NCBI GenBank assembly: GCA_041674625.1
Contig: JBAYVI010000116.1
Location: forward strand, 1 to 10,181
Direction: 5' to 3'
Origin: BRH-c32 sp041674625
GTDB taxonomy: Bacteria; Bacteroidota; Ignavibacteria; Ignavibacteriales; Melioribacteraceae
DNA length: 10,181 bases
Under the pieces are notes generated by a model. That model ran no database searches, was not told the origin of the DNA, and saw nothing but the letters and a program-made list of their open reading frames with translations. The translations under genes were made by a program, and so were the position numbers. Of this stretch, positions 5,576-10,181 are shown piece after piece (the first letter of the stretch is position 1; every line of letters begins with the position of its first letter).

Positions 5576-7980
5576 TAAATTAATCCTCTTCTTTTTGCAT
5601 ATAAATTTGTTCCGGTTGTAGTAAAGATAACTATCGAAATGGAACTAATAGGCATTAAGATTGCCGCCAGAATCGGAGTTAAATTTCCACTTATGGCAAA
5701 ATAAAGACCGAAAAAATTATACACAAATGAAATTATGAAACTCGCTATAATTATTTTTTTGCTGTATGCAGCAAAATTCAAAAATTTTGTGAATAAATCG
5801 AATGATTTAGCTTCTAAAATTCCATCACATGAAGGTGAAAAATTGCTTTTATCTTCGCTTATCGATATTCCTATATCACTTTGTCTTAATGCACCGGCAT
5901 CATTTAGCCCATCCCCCATCATTAAAACTTTCTTACCTGTGTTTTGAAGTGCGGCAATATAATCAAGTTTATCCTGTGGCGATTGACCAAATAAATATTT
6001 AGAATCATTACCAAAAAACTTTTTTAGATTTTTCAATTCCGATTTATTATCACCTGAAAGAACATGTATATAATATTTCTCCTTTAGTTCTTGGGCTAAA
6101 TCTGTGAGTTTCTCTCGATAAAAATTATGTATTGTAAATTTACCTATATATTCTTCATTAATAGAACAATGAACTATGGAGCTTTCTCTGCTAAATTCAA
6201 ATTTTTCTTTGTCAACGTGAATGAGTGAACCTAATTTTATTGTTGAACCATTTATCTCGGCGAAAATTCCTTCGCCTGCAATCTCGTTGAATTTCCCGGT
6301 AATTACATAGTCTCCATCTAAGTAATCAAAAATCATTTTACTTAATGGATGTGTAGAATTTCTAACAGCACTTTTTATCAAGTGCTTTTTCTTTGGGGTT
6401 AGCTCTATTCCTTCATAATTTATGTTTGCTTTCCCGGAGACTGTCAATGTTCCTGTTTTATCAAAAACAATATCTGTAACTTTTGTTAATTCCTCTATCA
6501 AGTCAACATTACGCAAATAGAAATTATTTCTTCCCATTATGCGCAGTGCATTACCCGAAGTAAATGGTGTTGATAATGCCAATGCACAGGGACATGCTAC
6601 AATTAAAATAGCAGTAAATACATTAAGTGCTGTATTTGTATTATAAAGCATCCATATGCCCGAAGAAAATATTGCAAGCCCGAGAATTATAAATGTAAAA
6701 TATTTGCTTACAATATTAGCCAGAGAAATACTATTCATCTCTTTTTGTTTACTGAAAATTTTATTATTCCAAAGACGCGTAAGATAACTTTGCGAAATTT
6801 CTTTAATAGATTCAACCTCAATAGCGCCGCCGGTCTGCTTGCCCCCGGCATAAATTACTTCTCCTTGTTCTTTCTTTATCGGTAATGCCTCACCTGTTAC
6901 AAAACTGTAATCAATTGTTCCGTTTCCTTTTATCAAAACAGCATCTACCGGAATAAGTTCACCATTTCTGATTATTAATCTATTACCTACTACAATTTTT
7001 TCTACCGGTATAGTGGTCTCACCATCATTCTTCTTTATAGTTATTCCAAGAGGGAAGTATGATTTATAATTTCGTTCAAAATTCAATGCATCGTAAGTTT
7101 TTGTTTGGAATAGTTTTCCTATCAGTAAGAAAAATATTAGTCCGGTCATAGAATCCAAATAACCAGCATTCGAAAAGAAGACTATTTCAACTAAACTCCT
7201 TAGGAAAAGGACGATAATGCCGAGTGCAATCGGTACGTCAATGTTTACAATTTTGTTCCTTAGACTTTTATATGCCGAGATAAGGTATTCCGAGCCACTA
7301 TAAAAAAAGACGGGTATAGATAGAATTATATTCAAGTAATTGAAAAGTGTATTCAAACCGTGAGAATCTTGTGGTGATATAGATAAATATTCAGGAAAAC
7401 TAAGCAACATTATATTCCCGAAACAAAATCCTGCAATTCCTATTTTATAATATTGTTTCCGAAATTCCTTATTGTTTTTGGAATCTCTTTTTTCTTCTAA
7501 ATTGAGTAAAGGTTCGTAACCTATTGAATCTAATATTGTTACGATTTTTTTTAGAGATGAATTATTATTATAAGTAACTGATAGAGATTTTTGAAGAAAA
7601 TTCACTTGTGATGCAAGTATATCATTATCCAATCTATTTAGATTTTCTAATATCCATATACAGGAACTACAATGCATCTGAGGAATTGAAAATATTGCTT
7701 TAGAAATTTTCTCATCATTAAAATCAATAAACTTTGTTTTGATATCGGTGTCATCTAAAAAATCGTAATTCCTTTTATTCTCATCTTTCTTTGTTATTCC
7801 CGGTGCATCAGAAATCGAATAATATGTGCACATATCATTATTATTCAATATCGAAAAAACACTTTTGCATCCATTACAGCAAAATATTTTATCATCAATA
7901 TGAATTTTATCATCAGGACATTCATCTCCGCAATGATAACATATAAGGTTTTCACTTATTGATTTTTCTGTGCTATTCAA
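5575..7980 (-). CDS. ccoI: CcoI/CopA2-type Cu-transporting P1B ATPase
   Basis: This 801-aa P-type ATPase exports Cu(I) across the membrane for cbb3 assembly. The N-terminus has a Cys-rich metal-binding domain (C14, C17, C21, C34, C35, C38), then an HMA domain with MHCSSC (C104, C107). Eight helices follow. The actuator loop has TGEA (362-365) and helix 6 has CPC (C463-P-C465). D507 of DKTGT is the phosphorylated Asp, H544-P545 is the nucleotide-binding HP, and GDGLND spans 689-694. Y754-N755 in helix 7 and M776..S779-S780 in helix 8 match the Cu(I) site of P1B-1 pumps. The double N-terminal metal-binding region is typical of FixI/CcoI. The start must be TTG (7980-7978): an in-frame TAA lies two codons upstream and the next Met, M50, would delete the Cys-rich domain. 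No obvious Shine-Dalgarno precedes it. This is the first gene of the operon. Confidence 0.95.
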   Translation of the reverse strand: MNSTEKSISENLICYHCGDECPDDKIHIDDKIFCCNGCKSVFSILNNNDMCTYYSISDAPGITKKDENKRNYDFLDDTDIKTKFIDFNDEKISKAIFSIPQMHCSSCIWILENLNRLDNDILASQVNFLQKSLSVTYNNNSSLKKIVTILDSIGYEPLLNLEEKRDSKNNKEFRKQYYKIGIAGFCFGNIMLLSFPEYLSISPQDSHGLNTLFNYLNIILSIPVFFYSGSEYLISAYKSLRNKIVNIDVPIALGIIVLFLRSLVEIVFFSNAGYLDSMTGLIFFLLIGKLFQTKTYDALNFERNYKSYFPLGITIKKNDGETTIPVEKIVVGNRLIIRNGELIPVDAVLIKGNGTIDYSFVTGEALPIKKEQGEVIYAGGKQTGGAIEVESIKEISQSYLTRLWNNKIFSKQKEMNSISLANIVSKYFTFIILGLAIFSSGIWMLYNTNTALNVFTAILIVACPCALALSTPFTSGNALRIMGRNNFYLRNVDLIEELTKVTDIVFDKTGTLTVSGKANINYEGIELTPKKKHLIKSAVRNSTHPLSKMIFDYLDGDYVITGKFNEIAGEGIFAEINGSTIKLGSLIHVDKEKFEFSRESSIVHCSINEEYIGKFTIHNFYREKLTDLAQELKEKYYIHVLSGDNKSELKNLKKFFGNDSKYLFGQSPQDKLDYIAALQNTGKKVLMMGDGLNDAGALRQSDIGISISEDKSNFSPSCDGILEAKSFDLFTKFLNFAAYSKKIIIASFIISFVYNFFGLYFAISGNLTPILAAILMPISSISIVIFTTTGTNLYAKRRGLI
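5584..5589 (-). promoter_or_regulatory. Ribosome binding site of ccoS
   Basis: AGAGGA on the minus strand, inside the last codons of ccoI, lies 8 nt before the ccoS ATG. It supports ccoS as a real, translated gene despite its short length. Confidence 0.65.
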
Positions 7981-8053
7981 TTTTAATTATACTCTGATAT
8001 GATATATCCAACATAAAAAAAGAGCCGATAACTTTTTATTTTATTATCTGCAA

Positions 8054-8083
8054 TTTATAAAGAATTTATTCAATATGGGTAAA
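8054..8083 (-). promoter_or_regulatory. Candidate sigma70-like promoter of the cco operon
   Basis: On the minus strand TTTACC (8083-8078) is followed after 18 nt by TATAAA (8059-8054). Transcription would begin near 8047, leaving a leader of about 65 nt before the ccoI TTG. The -35 match is weak and the region is very AT-rich, so this is only a candidate. No convincing FNR-type TTGAT-N4-ATCAA site was found nearby. Confidence 0.3.
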
Positions 8084-8100
8084 TTATAGAATAAATTTAC
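8079..8100. repeat. Perfect 7-bp inverted repeat in the divergent intergenic region
   Basis: GTAAATT (8079-8085) and AATTTAC (8094-8100) are perfect inverted copies separated by 8 bp. The element overlaps the candidate -35 box of the cco promoter, where a dimeric regulator could sit. In DNA this AT-rich such a repeat can arise by chance. Confidence 0.3.
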
Positions 8101-8135
8101 TGCAAATAGGTTGTGCTGTCTTTTTTTGTTGGTTT

Positions 8136-8164
8136 TTGAAAAACTAATGCGGAATATTTATGAT
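8136..8164 (+). promoter_or_regulatory. Candidate sigma70-type promoter for the rightward genes
   Basis: TTGAAA (8136-8141) is separated by exactly 17 nt from TATGAT (8159-8164); each hexamer matches the consensus in five of six positions. A start near 8171 would give a leader of about 34 nt before the GTG at 8205. This is the best promoter-like element in the window. Confidence 0.5.
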
Positions 8165-8204
8165 TTTACTAATTTTGTTTTGTATCAATTAATTATGGTT
8201 ATAC

Positions 8205-8750
8205 GTGAATAAATTCTTTAGTCCAAGTTTCATAACAAAAGCGTTGCAGTATTTCGCTGGGATTATATCAGCAATAGTACTCAACTTATTCTTTTTTGAA
8301 TTACTACAGGGCATTACTGCTAAGTTGGTTGGTTTTGAAAAAGTGGAATTTCTATTATCTAAATTAAAACTCTACAACATAATTAATTTCACAAGTGAGA
8401 AATCCGTAATACTATTATTTATTGTTTTTTTCTCACCCCAATTGTTGTCAATAATATTTTCTGAGTTTGTTTTTTCATTTTTACTAAATAGATCAAAATT
8501 ATTCTTTAGAGTTCTTGCAGTATCAAATTTAACTTTACTTTTATTTTTGGTTGGATTATTTACAAAAATGGTTACTTCGGGAAGTAATCAAGAAAATGAT
8601 TGGAATTTATTCTTTTACTTTTCAGGGGTTAATGAATTATTAAAAAACATAACTATTTCATTAATTACATTAATAATAACAGTATATTCAATAATACGTA
8701 TTTATCAACTTATAAAATTTGGGAAACGATATGAGCAGATTAACGGGTAA
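8205..8750 (+). CDS. Four-helix integral membrane protein of unknown function
   Basis: I do not recognise this 181-aa protein. It is strongly hydrophobic with four likely transmembrane helices (about residues 15-37, 66-94, 99-121, 146-168). There is a polar loop of SGSNQENDW type between helices 3 and 4 and a short basic C-terminus. There are no Cys residues, no HExxH, and no other catalytic motif I can see. The only possible start is GTG at 8205: an in-frame TAA lies at 8190-8192, and the nearby ATG at 8195 is out of frame and stops after five codons. No Shine-Dalgarno is evident, but a good promoter candidate lies upstream. Its 3' end overlaps the dehydrogenase by 20 nt, suggesting co-expression. 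That the frame is coding is likely from its length, hydrophobic periodicity and fit between neighbours. Confidence 0.7.
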   Translation: MNKFFSPSFITKALQYFAGIISAIVLNLFFFELLQGITAKLVGFEKVEFLLSKLKLYNIINFTSEKSVILLFIVFFSPQLLSIIFSEFVFSFLLNRSKLFFRVLAVSNLTLLLFLVGLFTKMVTSGSNQENDWNLFFYFSGVNELLKNITISLITLIITVYSIIRIYQLIKFGKRYEQING

Positions 8751-9501
8751 AACAGTATTTATTACGGGTGCTACTTCCGGAATAGGAAAATCATGCGCCT
8801 ATGCTTTTGCTAAAGAAGGTGCTAGCTTAATTATAACTGCCCGCAGAATTGAAAAATTAAATGAGATCACAGCAGATTTAATGAATGCTTTTGGAGTAAA
8901 TGTATTACCATTAAAATTAGATGTTCAAAAAAGAGAAGAAGTTAAAAAAGTGATTGCTGAACTTCCGGAAGATTGGAAGAAGATTGATATTTTAGTTAAT
9001 AATGCAGGACTTGGAAGAGGGTTAAATAAACTTTACGAAGATAACCCTGACGGTTGGGATGAGATGATTGATACAAACGTTAAGGGATTGTTATATGTTA
9101 CCCGCGAAATTATACCACAAATGGTCGAAAGAAAAGAGGGGCATATTATTATGATCGGTTCCATTGCAGGCAGAGAGCCATATTCAAAAGGTGCAGTTTA
9201 TTGTGCTACGAAGTTTGCTGTAAATGCTATTACCCGTTCTCTCCGATTAGATGTAGTTGATAAAAATATTAGAGTTAGTACAGTCGATCCGGGATTAGTA
9301 GAAACAGGCTTTAGTGAAGTACGTTTTTATGGTGATAAAGAAACCGCAAAAAATGTTTATAAAGGGTTAACGCCATTAATTGGTGATGATATTGCCGATG
9401 CTGTGATCTATGTTGCTACCCGACCCGCGCATGTAAATATTGCTGAAATGGTTGTTTTTCCTACTGCTCAAGCTGCAGCCACCACAGTACACAGAGAATA
9501 A
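8731..9501 (+). CDS. Short-chain dehydrogenase/reductase, YdfG-like
   Basis: This is a 256-aa classical SDR. It has the Rossmann motif TGATSGIG (12-19), R38-R39 after beta-strand 2, which favours NADP(H), and the NNAG motif (90-93). The full catalytic tetrad is present: N116, S144, Y157 and K161 in YxxxK. PGLVET (187-192) is the usual motif after strand 6. Overall pattern and length fit the YdfG / 3-hydroxy acid dehydrogenase group (serine or 3-hydroxypropionate oxidation, malonic semialdehyde reduction in characterised members), but substrate cannot be told from sequence. The start is ATG 8731, since MSRLTGKTVFITG is a normal SDR N-terminus; a TTG four codons earlier is unnecessary. GGGAAA sits 7 nt upstream (8721-8726 region). 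The start lies inside the preceding membrane protein gene. Confidence 0.93.
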   Translation: MSRLTGKTVFITGATSGIGKSCAYAFAKEGASLIITARRIEKLNEITADLMNAFGVNVLPLKLDVQKREEVKKVIAELPEDWKKIDILVNNAGLGRGLNKLYEDNPDGWDEMIDTNVKGLLYVTREIIPQMVERKEGHIIMIGSIAGREPYSKGAVYCATKFAVNAITRSLRLDVVDKNIRVSTVDPGLVETGFSEVRFYGDKETAKNVYKGLTPLIGDDIADAVIYVATRPAHVNIAEMVVFPTAQAAATTVHRE

Positions 9502-9570
9502 ATTTATTAAAATATTTTTTATTAAATTAACTGATATATGTGTCGATAATAAAAAAGGTGGAATTTATAA

Positions 9571-9576
9571 AAAGGG
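9571..9576 (+). promoter_or_regulatory. Ribosome binding site supporting a TTG start
   Basis: AAAGGG lies 7 nt before the TTG at 9584. It is the main reason for placing the start of the following membrane protein there, since no in-frame ATG occurs before residue 56. Confidence 0.45.
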
Positions 9577-9583
9577 TTAATCT

Positions 9584-10181
9584 TTGTTATTAAGCACTAG
9601 AAATAGCAATTATATAAACAAGGAAAATATATTCCCTGCTGTTGCCGGGATTATATGTTTTTTGTTTTCCCCGTATGGAATTTCTATCGATTTCAAAGTA
9701 ACAGTTATTAATGTGCCTTGGGCTGTTTTTTTGCCAATATTTATTTCTATGGCGTATGGAATGAGAGCTGCATTAATTACCGGGCTCTTCGGTGGTGCAT
9801 ATTATCCGTTTTTATTATGGCACAATAACGGTTGGGCAAATGTTTTAAATTTTGCCATTTTGTTGATACTGTACTTATCAGTTGGGTGGGCATATAAATC
9901 GAAAGTCGAAGAGAAGCATCGTATATTCTATAAACGATTTTTATACACTTTAGTTGCGTATTTCGTTTTGATGACTATTTCTTACCGATTTTTATTTAAT
10001 GTAGTGTTATCTTTAAATCCTTCATTTTGGAGTCCTGAAGCAACAACAACCCTACCGGTATCTTTATTAATTAACTTTATTTTAAAGGATATTATAAATT
10101 TTACTTTCTTGATTGTCCTATCTGATTCTTTATTAAGAATTTCATCTGTACGTCAATTTTTAAATTTAGATTCACCTTCTA
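9584..10181 (+). CDS. Polytopic membrane protein or membrane sensor domain, 3' end cut by window edge
   Basis: An open frame runs from the TTG at 9584 to the end of the window (199 residues plus one base). An in-frame TAA at 9578-9580 bounds it upstream. About five or six hydrophobic segments are visible (near residues 16-29, 41-56, 62-78, 86-103, 119-141 and 158-183). A distinctive block at 57-86 (AYGMRAALITGLFGG, then YYPFLLWHNNGWANV) is rich in Gly and aromatic residues. This block reminds me of the N-terminal membrane regions of some PAS/histidine-kinase sensors, where 'GlfPFfLW..NGWANv' segments occur; I cannot confirm it without a search. If right, PAS and kinase domains would follow beyond 10181. 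It lies 82 nt after the dehydrogenase; no clear hairpin terminator or promoter is visible in between, so readthrough is possible. Confidence 0.7.
   Translation, partial: MLLSTRNSNYINKENIFPAVAGIICFLFSPYGISIDFKVTVINVPWAVFLPIFISMAYGMRAALITGLFGGAYYPFLLWHNNGWANVLNFAILLILYLSVGWAYKSKVEEKHRIFYKRFLYTLVAYFVLMTISYRFLFNVVLSLNPSFWSPEATTTLPVSLLINFILKDIINFTFLIVLSDSLLRISSVRQFLNLDSPS

Noticed and set aside
8014..8036. AAAAAG / CTTTTT hairpin with T-run as terminator or attenuator in the ccoI leader
   Set aside because: The stem is 6 bp with only one G-C pair and a 9-nt loop; in such AT-rich DNA it is too weak to support a terminator.
8170..8177. TAATTTTG matching the Bacteroidetes -7 box TAnnTTTG
   Set aside because: No TTTG -33 element lies 19-21 nt upstream, whereas the sigma70-like pair at 8136-8164 is complete.
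7981..8204. FNR/CRP-type operator (TTGAT-N4-ATCAA) expected for a cbb3 operon
   Set aside because: I searched both strands by eye and found only isolated half-sites such as the TTGAT near 8183-8187, with no matching second half.
8719..8730. TTG start of the dehydrogenase four codons earlier
   Set aside because: The ATG at 8731 yields the usual SDR N-terminus with the Rossmann motif at residue 12 and has a GGGAAA at suitable distance.
9502..9583. Terminator between the dehydrogenase and the last gene
   Set aside because: Only AT runs with imperfect inverted symmetry are present; there is no G+C-rich stem.
9558..9593. GTG start at 9558 for the last gene
   Set aside because: It is in another frame and stops at 9591-9593 after eleven codons; the long frame begins only after the TAA at 9578-9580.

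Overview
The window is AT-rich, roughly one third G+C by eye. It holds a nearly complete cbb3-type (C-family) cytochrome c oxidase operon on the minus strand, followed by a divergent plus-strand region with a small membrane protein, a short-chain dehydrogenase and the start of a further membrane protein. The CcoN and CcoO subunits are fused into one polypeptide and CcoP carries one haem c instead of two. The operon also couples catalytic subunits tightly with their assembly factors. Together these features point to the Bacteroidota/Chlorobiota/Ignavibacteriota side of the tree. Several genes have recognisable Shine-Dalgarno sequences, which fits Ignavibacteriota or Chlorobiota better than classical Bacteroidetes. 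The taxonomic call is inference.

Minus strand, read from 7980 down to 1: ccoI (Cu-exporting P1B ATPase), ccoS (59 aa), ccoNO (fused catalytic and monohaem subunit), ccoQ, ccoP, ccoG (polyferredoxin), ccoH, and a TauE/SafE-like membrane protein cut by the window edge. Every junction is an overlap or a gap of at most 8 nt, so this looks like one eight-gene transcript. CcoNO, CcoQ and CcoP form the enzyme, which oxidises cytochrome c and reduces O2 with high affinity at the haem b3-CuB site. CcoI, CcoG, CcoS and CcoH (and perhaps the SafE-like protein) supply and insert copper and haem and assemble the complex.

The 224-bp intergenic region 7981-8204 separates the operon from the rightward genes. 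It holds a good sigma70-like promoter candidate for the rightward genes, a weaker one for ccoI, and a short inverted repeat. To its right lie a four-helix membrane protein of unknown function (GTG start), a YdfG-type SDR oxidoreductase whose start lies inside the preceding gene, an 82-nt gap without a clear terminator, and a partial membrane protein (probable TTG start) running off the end of the window.

No tRNA, rRNA, CRISPR array, insertion sequence or phage gene was seen. Most of the window is a known respiratory module in a lineage-specific form. The least explained parts are the two unfamiliar membrane proteins on the right and a clear excess of the tetranucleotide CCGG.
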